From Begonia masoniana (taxonomy: Eukaryota; Streptophyta; Magnoliopsida; Cucurbitales; Begoniaceae): a DNA stretch of 64,000 bases. The stretch lies in contig CM039502.1 in assembly GCA_022432975.1 (NCBI GenBank), positions 72,807,497 through 72,871,496 on the forward strand. Direction: 5' to 3'. Each line of letters opens with the position of its first letter. Within the stretch, counting starts at the first letter, position 1. The position numbers and the translations under genes were made by a program. Positions 1-11,957 of the stretch are shown piece after piece. The notes beneath the pieces were generated by a model. The model saw only the letters and a program-made list of their open reading frames with translations. It made no database searches and was not told the DNA's origin.

Positions 1-425
1 CGGAAGATGAAGTTGTGAACAGTGACCGGAAGATGAAGTTGTGAACAGTGATCGGAAGATTAAGTTGTGAACAGTGACGGAAGATGAAGTTGTGAACAGT
101 GACCGGAAGATGAAGTGTGAACAGTGACCGGAAGATGAAGTTGTGAACAGGGACCGGAAGATGAAGTTGTGAACAGTGACCGGAGATGAAGTTGTGAACA
201 GTGACCGGAAGATGAAGTTGTGAACAGTGACCGGAAGATGAAGTTGTGAACAGTGACCGGAAGATGAAGTTGTGAACAGTAACCGGAAGATGAAGTTGTG
301 AACAGTAACCGGAAGATGAGTTGTGAACAGTAACCGGAAGATGAAATTGTGAACAGTGACCGGAAGATGAAGTTGTGAACAGTAACCGGAAGATGAAGTT
401 GTGAACAGTGACCGGAAGATGCAAT
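1..425. repeat. 26-bp minisatellite
   Basis: About fifteen tandem copies of a 26-bp unit, CGGAAGATGAAGTTGTGAAC plus AGTGAC, with single-base gaps in some units. The CGGAAGATG core is the motif that recurs in the 3' part of the other LTRs here, so this is a local expansion of the LTR array. Long open frames across it are a by-product of repetition. Confidence 0.95.
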
Positions 426-983
426 AAAAACAACAACGGTAGATGCGATTTTAAAGCAACGGAAGATGCAATCGGAAGACATAGTTTTAAAGACAGAATT
501 TGTCAACATTTAACAGAAAGACAAACAAACAGAGAGCATAAAAACATAAACGTTTCAGACCTTCAAAACCGATTCAAAATATGATTTTTCAAACATAACA
601 GTAAACCACGGCAGAAACTTAAGGAAAAATCAAATTACATGGATAGCTCTAAAACCAGAAACCATCCATGCACAGGCCAACAGAAAAATATTCCAAACAA
701 TTCCAGAATACTTCAGAACATAAATTCAACTGTCAAATACAGAGGTTTTAGACATCAAGACAAATCCCATACATTACCAGAATACCACAGAATTTCAACA
801 GAGTTTTCCTAAAAACAAAACATCAGAATCTAAGTAAAATTCACAGACAATATTTTCTCTTTCAAAAACTTAAACCTCAGAGCAGATATATGTCTGGCTA
901 CAACAACCACCCCATGAGCTTGATCCACCCTCTACATTAGATCATCACTTTGAAGAACAAGATCCTCAGTTTCAGGTTCAGTA

Positions 984-1828
984 CCTACATCAGAGAGTTC
1001 ACCTATGAGTCTAAAACTCAGTAAGAACATAATAGATATGCAGTGATGCAAAATGCTATGCATGCGGTTTCAGAAATACGGTGACAGTACAGAACTTTAC
1101 ATTTCAGTGGCAGAAGAATTAAGTGGGGCTTATAGGGAAACTGGTTCAGTAGGTGCACTATCAGGCACATAATCGGTAATCAGTACGGTAATATCAGTGA
1201 GTGCACATAGGCACATACAGTAATACAATATACATATATATAACAGTACAGTAATCAGTGAGTTCAGTGGGGAAGGGGGAGGGTGCACTATCAGGCACAT
1301 TCAGGGATACAGTACAGTAATATCAGTGAGTTCAGTGGGGGGGGGGGGGGGGGGTGCACTATCAGGCACAGAAGGGGGGGTGCACTATCAGGCACAGCAG
1401 TTTTCAGATTCCCAGGGAGGGATAAAACCAGAGGGTCCTTGCCAGGGACAATATTTTCAGATTCCCAGGGAGGGATAAAACCAGAGGGGCCAGTTCCCGT
1501 CCCACACTTAACCTGGTACATTTCAGTCGGATTTTATCTTATTAATTTCAAACAGTGTACAGAAATCGGTTTTGCATGAATTTTCAGGAAAATTGTGTAT
1601 GCATGACATTCTCAGTGCCTGAACCTATAACAGCAGACATCAGAAATAACAGAACATACCGTAAAGCAGAACACAGACAACTTAAGACATAAACTGAACA
1701 GACAACTCAGAACATGATCCAAACAGAAGTTATAACATTTCTACCCAAAACTACCCGACAGAACTGAAAACCTAGTACCTCTGTGATGTAGGGCCTTAAG
1801 GGCCAGCCTACAGTTATGAGCTTACCTG
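984..1828 (-). other. Predicted splice module of LTR A
   Basis: On the minus strand a 48-nt candidate exon ends in AACAG|GTAAG at 1826/1825. An intron follows, ending in GATGTAG at 985, and the next exon opens GTACTGAACC at 984. The same two sites occupy the same places in LTRs K, C and E. The frame across the predicted junction is open to a TAG. This is predicted from consensus and comparison only. Confidence 0.5.
1140..1480. repeat. GTGCACTATCAGGCACA repeats with an 18-G run
   Basis: The string GTGCACTATCAGGCACA recurs at about 1152, 1283, 1354 and 1380, separated by G-rich stretches, one of them 18 consecutive Gs (1337-1354). A second short repeat, CAGATTCCCAGGGAGGGATA, occurs twice (about 1405 and 1460). 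This lies in the predicted intron of LTR A. The E LTRs carry a single related copy. Confidence 0.85.
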
Positions 1829-2765
1829 TTTGCTGCGGAGTTGATGTTCTGATCGTCTCGGTAATGCACGAACCTGTACACGCACATTCAGAAAATAAAC
1901 AAGCTGAAAAATGTTTACTACATACACTCCTGACTCCATTCAGACTTTTAGAAAACAATCCAACATGTTTTCATCCAAGGACAGTGAGTTTTCTCTGAAA
2001 TGTCTTAACCCTAAACTTCAACAAACTCACATTTTAACTTGTCCAACTTCATTAGCATAAATAGATGTTTACCTTTGCTGAAGAAAATAGAAGAAAAAAG
2101 GAGAGATGAAGTCTTCTAGAAAGGTTTGAATCGCCAGAAAGAGAAGAAACAGAGAAGGAAATGGAAAGAGCAGAGAAGAGAAAGTGAGGGTTTCACGTAG
2201 GAGGGGAGAGAAAAGAGTATGGCTTCTTCAACAAGTTTGCCAAGTGTCAATCATCCATTTGATTTCTTCCACCAACCTTAATTTCTTTCTAATTTGCCCT
2301 TCCATGCATTTCTAACTAAATGAATCATGATTTAGTTTTCCACTAAACATCCCAACAATTTCGCCAACACATACGTCATATTAATATAAACCTAACCTCG
2401 TTCGACAATTCGAGGGATAATTTTGTGATCGAAAATGCCGGGTGTTACAGTTTATTTCATTTTCCCTACATTCTCAGCTCCTCAGCTTAGCGGAGCGCGA
2501 TAGGAGACCCCCCTTCGACTTCCTCCAGCGATTTCCTCCAAACTCGGTGAGTTTTGCTTCTATTTCTTGTTACATTGTATCTATCGTTGATAGGAGGGAT
2601 GATATATGAGGTTTTGAGAAGGCGGTAAGCGAGTGGTGGTTTCGGTTTAAGTTGAAATCGGGAATGCACAATGACTAGAATTCCCAAAATAGTTTCCCTT
2701 AGATTTCTAGTGGTTTAGAATGAAGATTAGAGAAAATTTAATGTATGCTCTGTCTATGGTTTTAG

Positions 2766-3351
2766 GTTTGAGTAATACCCAAAGTAGCTTGCAACCAAGT
2801 TTTTCCAGGAGACCAGGTAAGTAAAGTTTGTATGTGCCTTCGGGCCTACATCACAAAACAGTAGGATTTGTGTGTGCATGAATGTATGTTTCTTTTCAGT
2901 TGCCATGCATCATATTTTGAAATAAAAACGAAAATGAATTTACATGAAGTAGCATGGTGAGATGTGAACAGATTGTAATAGTATACTTTTAAGGGAACTA
3001 ATCTGCCCCTTAATCGAACATACGGATTCATACCCTGGGAAAATTGATCAACCTCCCATTGTATCAGGGATCAAATCAGTTGTTAAGGGAATTAATCCAC
3101 CCCTTAATTGAGTATATGGATTCATACCCTGAGAAAATTGATCCACCTCCCATTGTATCAGGGATCATCAGACCAGTGAACGAATGCAACATAACTGAGG
3201 AATGAAAGTAGAAACTGCATATTTAGGATTTACATTTCAGTACACATTTCATTTCTTGCTTTACTTGCTTAGCATTAGGCTAATAGATGAGTTTTGTGAT
3301 GTAGGTGAAGAGATTATTGCAGGTGAATTTCCCGTGTGCACAGATCAGTAG
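2766..3351 (+). other. Predicted splice module of element B 5' LTR
   Basis: TTTTAG precedes a 51-nt candidate exon (2766-2816) ending GACCAG|GTAAGTAAAG. The intron ends TTTTGTGATGTAG at 3304. The next exon opens GTGAAGAG and reaches a TAG at 3349-3351 in the frame that stays open through both exons. Solo LTR G has exactly the same 51-nt exon length and layout. No ATG is seen in the upstream leader. Confidence 0.5.
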
Positions 3352-3558
3352 ATGTGGTTGGAGGGTACCTTCATACTCCGGTCTGGTAAACTGATGAGGC
3401 TGGTTAACTGGTGTCAGCGGTTGTGGAGGTCTAATTGATAATGATTCAATCTGAGTACACTGAGTTTTCATGACAGTAGTGGTAGCAACCTTTTGAATTA
3501 GTTTTGGAGATTTCCTGACATTAGTGTTCCATTGGATTTTAAAATGTTGTTCTTACTG

Positions 3559-4042
3559 AATTTGAGCAATACAATGATTTAAACTGCCTTTGAATGGTTT
3601 TTGGTAAAATGTTTAAGTCCTTTTGATGGTTGGGACTTTCTTGATTTATAGTAAGTCTACTGCCATGTTGTTTGGTCAATCGGTAGGAGTCGAGTAATTT
3701 GTCTATCGGAAGATGCCTTAAGAAAAGTCATCGGATGATGTAGGTTGATTCTATCGGAAGATGCCTTAAGAAAAGTCATCGGATGATGTAGGTTGATTCT
3801 AATTTGAGCAATACAATGATTTAAACTGCCTTTGAATGGTTTTTGGTAAAATGTTTAAGTCCTTTTGATGGTTGGGACTTTCTTGATTTATAGTAAAGTC
3901 TACTGCCATGTTGTTTGGTCAATCGGTAGGAGTCGAGTAATTTGTCTATCGGAAGATGCCTTAAGAAAAGTCATCGGATGATGTAGGTTGATTCTATCGG
4001 AAGATGCCTTAAGAAAAGTCATCGGATGATGTAGGTTGATTC
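3559..4042 (+). repeat. 242-bp tandem duplication private to B 5' LTR
   Basis: The block opening AATTTGAGCAATACAATGAT occurs at 3559 and again at 3801, period 242 bp, and includes CATCGGATGATG units. The 3' LTR has the block once (about 10669), so the duplication happened after insertion. Confidence 0.9.
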
Positions 4043-4450
4043 TATTGGAAGATGCCTTAAGAATAGTCATCGGATGATGTTTCAGTAAAGTCACTGGTAC
4101 ATGGGGTTTGTTCCATCGGAAGATGTAGGATTTGCCCTACCGGTATGAGTGGGTACTACGTTTGACGTTTAGAGATCGGCAGATGCGAGCTGACGTCATC
4201 GAAAGATGTAAGTCTAAGTCCATCGGATGATGTCTCAGTAAACTTATCGGCAGATGCGTGCTGACGTCATCGGAAGATGTAGAGTGCATTTTGTCGTTTA
4301 GTCACCGGTAGATACAGTCTACCGAAAGATGTCCTTTGTTTTTCATTCATCTGACGTCATCGGCAGGAGCCTTCTATTTTGGTTGTTTTCTGCTTCTCCC
4401 GTTGACTTTAGTCAATCGGCAGATGTGTTTGACTTCTACGACTTCTCTAG
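3670..4450 (+). repeat. Motif array in B 5' LTR (TGACGTCA / CATCGGAAGATG)
   Basis: Many copies of CATCGGAAGATG-like dodecamers, some next to TGACGTCATCGG, with a tandem unit of about 48 bp (CTATCGGAAGATGCCTTAAG...). The array ends shortly before the LTR end. Confidence 0.88.
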
Positions 4451-4706
4451 TATTTCGCTGTTTAAACTAGAATTTTCAAATTGCCGATTGCTTCTTTACA
4501 ATTCAACAGCATCTCGTAGTTTTGAATAACTTCATTGTGGTTCAAATGATTTCCGCTGCAAGCATTTAAATGTTTTGAAGTTTCTAAACAAAAAAAAATG
4601 TTAAATTTTGACGTTCGATAGAATTTTAAATTTTGTCCAAGGTTTCTTAGTTATGTACGGCTTATGAGTAACAAACCGGGTTCAGATAACTCGGGGCGTT
4701 ACAGTA

Positions 4707-4718
4707 TGGTATCAGAGA
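4707..4718 (+). promoter_or_regulatory. Primer-binding site of element B
   Basis: TGGTATCAGAGA lies three bases after the LTR end and matches the 3' end of plant initiator-Met tRNA apart from its last base. Confidence 0.9.
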
Positions 4719-4858
4719 CATTCAGTTAAACCGTTCAAAAGATTACTCATCAGTGCCAATCGTTGCATGGAAGTGCTCCAACAACTGTAAGTGTTTACAT
4801 TAACCTTAGCTATTAGGTATTTATGAACATATTTAACTTTATTCAGGAATTTAACAAA

Positions 4859-6298
4859 ATGGCTAGACGACCAGGAAGGCCGAGGATACCAAGAGAGATA
4901 CCAAGTCCAAGACGTGAGGAGGACTCTAGTGTAATCAAACAGCTGACAGAATTGATGCGTCAACAGACTGATATAGTGCGTCAACAGTCCGACCAGCTAG
5001 GTGTGTTGTTGAACCGAGAAGCACAAGGAAGTGCCAACTCGGGTTCTAGTGGTGAACATTCAGGAGATAGGTTCAGGAGGCTAAGACCACCCACGTTTGA
5101 TGGACAGTCAACTGATCCAGTTATTGCTAAAGGATGGCTTAGAAAGATTGAAAGCATGTTTAGGTGTGCCAACATTGGAGAGGGAGAAAAAGTCACGTTG
5201 GCAACCTTTCATTTAGCTGGTGAAGCTCAACTCTGATGGGAAACAATAGAGACCACCACAGATGTTTTGACGATGCCTTGGTCGCAATTCAAGGACATTT
5301 TCTATGGGAAGTATTTTAACAGTACTGTTCAGACCGCGAAGAAATTGGAGTTCCTGAACTTGAAGCAGACAGGGTCCGTGGCCGAGTATAGTAGGCAGTT
5401 TGAGTCCCTATCCAGATTTGCTGGACACTTTGCTCACAAGGATGAGGATAAGGTGTTCAAATTTGTGCATGGGCTGAAGCCAGAAATTTACCGAGGAGTT
5501 AAATTTTGTGGTATTAAAGGTTTGAGATTAAGTGAGGTGGTGTCCACTGCTCTGGAAGTGGAAGAGGCTGAAGGGAAGTGTGCTGGACCAAAGGAGGCCC
5601 CGCAAAGGTTTAACCAGCCACCCCAACAAAGGGGAACGAAGAGGCCAAGTGAAGGCCAAAATAGCCAGGGAGTAGGAAGGAAAGTGCAGAGTGTCAAGAA
5701 TTTTCCCCAATGTCCAACATGTTTGAAGAATCACCCGGGGGAATGTAGGTGGACTTCTAGAAGGTGTTTCAACTGTGAGGAGGTTGGACACTCATTCAAA
5801 GACTGCACTAAGCCCAGAGTCCTTCGATGCTTCAACTGTAACAAGCCGGGACACACTGTTAGAGATTGCCCAACGTCGAAGAGTGGCCCTGCTAGGATAA
5901 AGCCGAGAATATTTTCCATGGTAGAGTCAGGAGATGAGGACCAGCCTGCTGTGGTGTCAGGTACTATATTGATCAACTCTGTACCTGCTTTTACTTTGAT
6001 AGATTCGGGTGCAACACATTCTTTTATAGCCTCTGCTTTTGCTGATAAGCTAGATGTACGGTTTGCTCCTTCTGAACATATGTTTAGCGTAGCATTACCT
6101 TCTGGTGAGCGCATGCACTCTAACCAGGTGATGCTTGACAGTAAGGTGTTAGTAGGGAACGTAAGTCTACCTGCTGATCTAATAATCATGGATATAATAG
6201 GATTTGATGTAATCCTAGGAATGGACTGGTTGTTTAAACATCACGCCACAATCGATTGTAGAACTGGAGTAGTTAGCTTTCACCCCCTGGTAGGTTGA
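4859..6298 (+). pseudogene. gag: Element B gag and protease, broken
   Basis: Capsid/nucleocapsid part and protease of the Ty3 polyprotein. I take ATG 4859 (MARRPGRPR) as the start because element D begins at the same residue; an in-frame ATG at 4823 is probably leader. The frame runs to a TGA at 5234-5236, where element D has a tryptophan codon (TGG to TGA), then continues in the same frame from 5237. Two CCHC zinc knuckles lie at 5765-5806 ([14 protein letters not shown]) and 5828-5869 (CFNCNKPGHTVRDC), which would bind RNA for packaging. The aspartic protease motif [10 protein letters not shown] has its catalytic Asp at 6002-6004. The frame closes at 6298 by a frameshift relative to element D. 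Confidence 0.93.
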
Positions 6299-6384
6299 AA
6301 CATACCTTCCAAGCTTCAAAGAAGAGTAAGGAAATGTCTGTGATGACTTCTATTAACACTAGACCTTCCCCGTGTTGAGAGTAA

Positions 6385-7317
6385 TTGTGCTTCTTAGCTA
6401 GCGTTCTAGACACACAGCTTGTGGAAAAAGCAAATCCTCAGAATGTCTTAATAGTCCAAGACTTCCCCGAAGTGTTTTTAGATTACCTTCCCGGTTTACC
6501 GCTAGATAGGGAAATTGAATTTGTTGTAGATATTTACCCCGGAGCCGAGTCTGTGTCTAAAAATCCATATAGATTAGCTTCAACTGAACTTAAGGAATTA
6601 AAGAAACAATTAGAGGATCTATTGGAGAAAGGGGTCATACGCCCAAGCTTTTCACCGTGGGGTGCACCTGTCCTTTTTGTCAAGAAGAAAGATGGATCAA
6701 TGCGTATGTGCATTGATTATAGAGAATTGAATAAGTTAACTGTCAAAAACAAATACCCTTTGCCGAGAATTGAAGACTTATTTGACCAGCTTAGGGGTGC
6801 AAGAGTTTTCTCTAAGATTGACCTTAGGTCCGGTTATTACCAGCTGAAGGTAAAATCTGAAGATATCCCAAAAACTGCCTTTCGCACAAGGTATGGACAT
6901 TATGAGTTTTTGGTTATGTCTTTTGGTTTGACAAATGCACCAGCAGCCTTCATGGATCTCCTGAATAGGGTGTTTCACGAGTACTTGGACAAGTTTGTCA
7001 TAGTGTTCATAGACGACATCCTGATCTATTCTAGAACCAAGGATGAGCATGCAAGGCATTTGAGTTTGGTGTTAGGAGTACTTAGACAGCACCAGCTTTA
7101 TGCTAAGTTTTCCAAGTGTGAGTTTTGGTTGGACAGAGTTCACTTTCTTGGTCACGTGATCTCTGGAGATGGAATATCTGTCGATCCAGCCAAAGTTCGA
7201 GCGGTTAAGGAATGGCCTCAACCGAAGAATGCTACAGATATCAGGAGTTTTCTTGGTCTAGCAGGATATTATAGAATTCATCGAAGGATTTTCAATGATT
7301 GCTACACCCCTTACTAA
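6385..7317 (+). pseudogene. pol: Element B reverse transcriptase
   Basis: RT domain of the same polyprotein. It shows the usual Ty3 blocks in order: [64 protein letters not shown] and [11 protein letters not shown], the catalytic Asp pair lying at about 7009-7017. All catalytic residues visible are intact. The segment before the first ATG here also reads as polyprotein and is separated from gag-protease by the frameshift near 6290. It ends at 7317 because a small deletion after GLAGYYR shifts the frame; the next segment starts in another frame at 7295. Confidence 0.93.
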
Positions 7318-9352
7318 GTTAACCAGGAAAAATGTGAAGTATATATGGACTGATGAATGTGAACATAGTTTCGTAACCTTGAAACAGAAACTAACCAATG
7401 CTCCAATTTTAACCCTTCCAGCTGAAGATGGTAAATTTAGTATTTATTGTGATGCTTCCAAAATTGGTCTTGGTTGTGTGTTAATGCAGAATGGTAAAGT
7501 AATAGCTTATGTCTCTAGACAGTTGAAAACACATGAGAAAAACTACCCTACCCATGACTTAGAATTAGTTGCAGTTGTATTTGCACTTAAGATCTGGAGG
7601 CATTACTTGTATGGACAATCTTGTGAGATATTTTCAGATCATAAGAACCTGAAGTATATCTTCACACAGAAGGAACTAAGCATGAGGCAACGTCGATGGT
7701 TGGAATTTGTAAAAGACTATGATTTTGAGATTAAATACCATCCCGGCAAAGCAAATGTCGTGACTGATGCTTTGAGTAGAGTAACAACATCAACCCCATC
7801 TATGATTTTTAGTATGCCAATAGCTTTAGAATCAGAATTCCAAAAATTTAACCTAGAAGCAGTAACCAGTGTATCAGCTATACTATCAGCCATACTATCA
7901 GCCATAACCTTAAAGCCTACCGTTCTAGAGAAAATAAAGAAAGCTCAGACGAATGATGATGAGTGTAACAAGTACAAGTCAAGCATGAATTCTACAGACC
8001 AATCAGATTTTAACTATTCTGCTAATGGGATCCTCAAGTTTAGAAATAGGTGGTTTGTTCCAGCCATTAAGGAACTCCGTGATGAGATTCTTTCTGAAGC
8101 ACACTCTTCCAGGTTCTCTGTTCACCCTGGAAGTACAAAGATGTACAGAGACCTTAAGCAACACTACTGGTGGCCTAGTATGAAACAAAGCGTGGCCGAA
8201 TATGTAGGATCATGTTTGTGTTGTCAACAGATTAAAGCCGAACATCAGAGGCCTTCTGGGACATTACAACCTTTGCCAGTTCCCGAATGGAAATGGGAAC
8301 AAATAACTATGGATTTTGTTACAGGATTACCTAGGACAGTAAAAGGACATGATGCAATTTGGGTGATAGTTGATCGTTTAACCAAATCAGCTCATTTCCT
8401 ACCAATAAAGGTGACTTACTCGATAGATCAGCTTGCTGAGTTGTATGTGCACGAAGTTGTTAGGCTGCATGGTGTTCCAAGCACCATAGTTTCAGACCGA
8501 GACTCTAGATTTACATCTAAGTTCTGGAAAAGTTTGCACAAGGCTATGGGAACACAGCTTAATTTTAGCACAGCTTTCCACCCTCAAACAGATGGACAAT
8601 CCGAGAGAACCATTCAAACCTTAGAAGATATGCTCCGAGCATGCATATTAGATTTTCAAGGATCTAGGAGTAAACATTTACCATTGGTCGAGTTCTCATA
8701 CAATAACAGCTTTCAAGCAACAATAGGCATGGCTCCATACGAAGCATTATATGGACGAAAATGCAGATCTCCTTTGTACTGGGATGAAGTTGGTGAAGCA
8801 CAGTTGCTTGGTCCTGACATTGTGCAACAGACTGTGGAGAAGGTTGCCCTCATCCGACAGAGAATTCTGACAGCTCAAAGCCGCCAGAAGAGTTATGCTG
8901 ATAAAAGACGAAGAGAATTAGAGTTTGAAGTAGGTGATGAAGTTTTTCTTAAGGTGTCACCATTCAAAGGAGTTGTGAGATTCGGGAATAGAGGAAAGTT
9001 GAACCCCAGATTTATTGGACCATTCTTAATTTTGAAAAGGGTTGGGAGTGCAGCCTACATGTTGCAGTTACCGGCTTCTATGGAAGAAATCCACAATGTG
9101 TTCCATGTTTCTATGTTAAAGAAGTGTGTAAGAGATCCATATCAGGTTGTGGAACAGCAGGACATTGAGGTTCTTCCTACTCTTACTTATGAGGAGAAAC
9201 CAGTAAGGATCTTAGATTATGCAGTAAAGGTATTACGCAACAAGGAGGTTCCATTGGTAAAAGTCTTATGGCACAACCAGAACGAAGAGGAGACAACTTG
9301 GGAGTGCCAGCAAGACATGATGGACCAACATCCTGAGTTGTTCAGGTACTGA
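7295..9352 (+). pseudogene. pol: Element B RNase H, integrase and chromodomain-like tail
   Basis: Continuation of pol in a new frame. RNase H is marked by [14 protein letters not shown] near 7435-7475. The integrase HHCC zinc finger runs from about 8102 to 8241 ([10 protein letters not shown] ... CCQQIKAEH). The integrase core has its acids in TMDFVTG (about 8309), VSDRDSRF (about 8490) and GQSERTIQ (about 8593), so the DDE triad is present. The last 55 or so residues, [11 protein letters not shown] ... [13 protein letters not shown], resemble the chromodomain-like tail that directs Tekay elements to heterochromatin. The frame is open for 685 codons to TGA at 9352. It is non-functional only because the frame is cut off from gag-RT. 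Confidence 0.94.
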
Positions 9353-9373
9353 ATTTTGAGGACAAAATTCTTT

Positions 9374-9387
9374 TAAGGAGGGTAGAT
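9374..9387 (+). promoter_or_regulatory. Polypurine tract of element B
   Basis: AAGGAGGGTAGAT lies directly before the 3' LTR start TGTAGCACCC, the expected plus-strand primer position. Element D has the same tract. Confidence 0.8.
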
Positions 9388-11318
9388 TGTAGCACCCAGT
9401 TTAATCACAATCTAATTATTTAATCAAATCGTGAGACATTATTATTATGGAGGATTAATGACTAGGTTAATGTATGACTAAGGGATGGCAGTATGGTAAT
9501 CTGATAGTAATAAAGGTTAACGTATTTAACGAAACTATTAATGAAGTAGCCGCCACTGTTTATTTCATTTCTCCTCCATTCTCAGCTCCTCAGCTTAGCA
9601 GAGCGCGATAGGAGACCCCCCTTCGACTTCCTCCAGCAATTTCCTCCGAACTCGGTGAGTTTTGCTTCTATTTCTTGTTACATTGTATCTATCGTTGATA
9701 GGAGGGATGATATATGAGGTTTTGAGAAGGCGGTAAGCGAGTGGTGGTTTCGGTTTAAGTTGAAATCGGGAATGCACAATGACTAGAATTCCCAAAACAG
9801 TTTCCCTTAGATTTCTAGTGGTTTAGAATGAAGATTAGAGGAAATTTAATGTATGCTCTGTCTATGGTTTTAGGTTTGAGTAATACCCGAAGTAGCTTGC
9901 AACCAAGTTTTTCCAGGAGACCAGGTAAGTAAAGTTTGTATGTGCCTTCAGGCCTACATCACAAAACAGTAGGATTTGTATGTGCATGAATGTATGTTTC
10001 TTTTCAGTTGCCATGCATCATATTTTGAAAGAAAAACGAAAATGAATTTACATGAAGTAGCATGGTGAGATGTGAACAGATTGTAATAGTATACTTTTAA
10101 GGGAACTAATCCGCCCCTTAATCGAACATATGGATTCATACCCTGGGAAAATTGATCCACCTCCCATTGTATCAGGGATCAAATCAGTTGTTAAGGGAAT
10201 TAATCTACCCCTTAATTGAGTATATGGATTCATACCCTGGGAAAATTGATCCACCTCCCATTGTATCAGGGATCATCAGACCAGTGAACGAATGCAACAT
10301 AACTGAGAAATGAAAGTAGAAACTGCATATTTAGGATTTACATTTCAGTACACATTTCATTTCTTGCTTTACTTGCTTAGCATTAGGCTAATAGATGAGT
10401 TTTGTGATGTAGGTGAAGAGATTACTGCAGGTGAATTTCCCGTGTGCACAGATCAGTAGATGTGGTTGGAGGGGTACCTTCATACTCCGGTCTGGTAAAC
10501 TGATGAGGTGGGTTAACTGGTGTCAGCGGTTGTGGAGGTCTAATTGATAATGATTCAATCTGAGTACACTGAGTTTTCATGACAGTAGTGGTAGCAACCT
10601 TTTGAATTAGTTTTGGAGATTTCCTGACATTAGTGTTCCATTGGATTTTAAAATGTTGTTCTTACTAAATTTGAGCAATACAATGATTTAAACTGCCTTT
10701 GAATGGTTTTTGGTAAAATGTTTAAGTCCTTTTGATGGTCGGGACTTTCTTGATTTATAGTAAAGTCTACTGCCATGTTGTTTGGTCCATCGGTAGGAGT
10801 CGAGTAATTTGTCTATCGGAAGATGCCTTAAGAAAAGTCATCGGATGATGTAGGTTGATTCTATCGGAAGATGCCTTAAGAAAAGTCATCGGATGATGTA
10901 GGTTGATTCTATCGGAAGATGCCTTAAGAATAGTCATCGGATGATGTTTCAGTAAAGTCACCGGTACATGGGGTTTGTTCCATTGGAAGATGTAGGATTT
11001 GCCCTACCGGTATGAGTGGGTACTACGTTTGACGTTTAGTGATCGGCAGATGCGAGCTGACATCATCGAAAGATGTAAGTCTAAGTCCATCGGATGATGT
11101 CTCAGTAAACTTATCGGCAGATGCGTGCTGACGTCATCGGAAGATGTAGAGTGCATTTTGTCGTTTAGTCACCGGTAGATACAGTCTACCGAAAGATGTC
11201 CTTTGTTTTTCATTCGTCTGACGTCATCGGCAGGAGCCTTCTATTTTGGTTGTTTTCTGCTTCTCCCGTTGACTTTAGTCAATCGGCAGATCTGTTTCAG
11301 ATAACTCGGGGCGTTACA
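9388..11318 (+). repeat. 3' LTR of element B
   Basis: Starts TGTAGCACCC and ends GGGGCGTTACA. It has a TATTTAAC box near 9533 and GTAGCCGCCACTG at 9547 as the likely core promoter. It lacks 252 bp present in the 5' LTR (4431-4682), joined within GTTT/CAG. The 48-bp array unit is seen three times at 10813, 10861 and 10909. Confidence 0.93.
10790..11295 (+). repeat. Motif array in B 3' LTR
   Basis: Same array as in the 5' LTR, with units starting at 10813, 10861 and 10909 (48-bp spacing) and one exact TGACGTCATCGG. Confidence 0.88.
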
Positions 11319-11957
11319 GTTTTGATGGTTCCATACATGTTAAAATTAACTGTTATTCATAATAATAGTGACATGTGTTACTCTTGTGATTTTAAAATTA
11401 TTTTAAAAATTATAAATAACTATAAATTGAATCGTTAGTTTAAAAAAAATATTTTTGAAAAATATGTAAAAGAAAAATATCCTTTGAAAAACGTTTTTAC
11501 TCAGGTACTCCTGTTTGATCTTAACAACTTTAATTTAGCATCAAGTACTTTTGAAACCGTCGAATCTTCTCTGAAAATCTTTTCACTTAAATTCCTGACG
11601 TGTGAGCGTCTGACTTACAAAAATAACATACTCTTATAGTTATGGAGAGATGTATTCTAAATACATGAAACGTCTCTCTTTGATCTTAGAAAACGTTTTT
11701 CTAAAACCAAATTCGGGAAATATCACACCTTTTTACCTCAAAGGGATTAGATCTCTCTAACTCACTAACTCTCACCATTTTTATTAAATTAAATTTGACA
11801 TTTTTATAGATCTCTTTAATTAATTTTTTCAGATTTATTTTAACAAAAACTAATTTTTAAAAATAAATCTTAACTAATCAAATCTACTAAATTTCATTAG
11901 CAGTTGATTTATCTAATAAATCAAATTTATCGATTAATCATATAATCTAAAAACACA
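11319..11957. other. Unassigned AT-rich stretch
   Basis: No long open frame, RNA gene or terminal repeat is seen. It lies between the end of element B and the truncated end of the copia element and may be the 3' remnant of the copia element or older flanking DNA. Confidence 0.5.

Larger units (their letters stand above)
1..2449 (-). mobile_element. LTR A, partial, minus strand
   Basis: Read on the minus strand, the LTR starts at 2449 with TGTAACACCCGGCAT and runs off the left edge. The same start is seen in solo LTRs K and C and in element E, so this is the same broad family. It keeps the family's internal landmarks: a GTAAG donor at 1821-1825, the GGCCCTTAAGGCCC motif near 1793-1808, an acceptor at 985 and the motif array at the far end. 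It sits directly against B's 5' LTR, which lacks about 170 bp of its own start, so A most likely inserted into B. Whether it is a solo LTR or the end of a full element cannot be seen. Confidence 0.85.
2450..4703 (+). repeat. 5' LTR of element B, truncated at its start
   Basis: Aligns with the 3' LTR from position 9556 onward; the first ~170 bp are missing because LTR A abuts here. It ends in GGGGCGTTACA at 4703. It holds a predicted exon (2766-2816), intron (2817-3304) and third exon (from 3305), a twofold inverted-repeat block (2988-3165) and the motif array (3670-4450). Confidence 0.92.
2450..11318 (+). mobile_element. Element B: Ty3 Tekay/Del-type LTR retrotransposon
   Basis: The element has a 5'-truncated 5' LTR (2450-4703), an initiator-Met primer site, gag with two zinc knuckles, protease, RT, RNase H, integrase and a C-terminal chromodomain-like tail, then a purine tract and a 3' LTR (9388-11318). 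Domain order RT-RH-INT makes it Ty3. The tail and the GGACAAAATTC plus purine tract before the 3' LTR fit Tekay. The coding region is broken by one stop and two frameshifts. The 5' LTR carries a 242-bp duplication and the 3' LTR a 252-bp deletion, each private to one LTR, so they arose after insertion. Confidence 0.93.

Noticed and set aside
60..509. 149-codon frame with repeated HLPVTVHN-like units
   Set aside because: It arises from the minisatellite; there is no start context and it drifts in frame between units.
4707..4718. tRNA gene fragment
   Set aside because: It is a primer-binding site: only 11 or 12 bases match tRNA.
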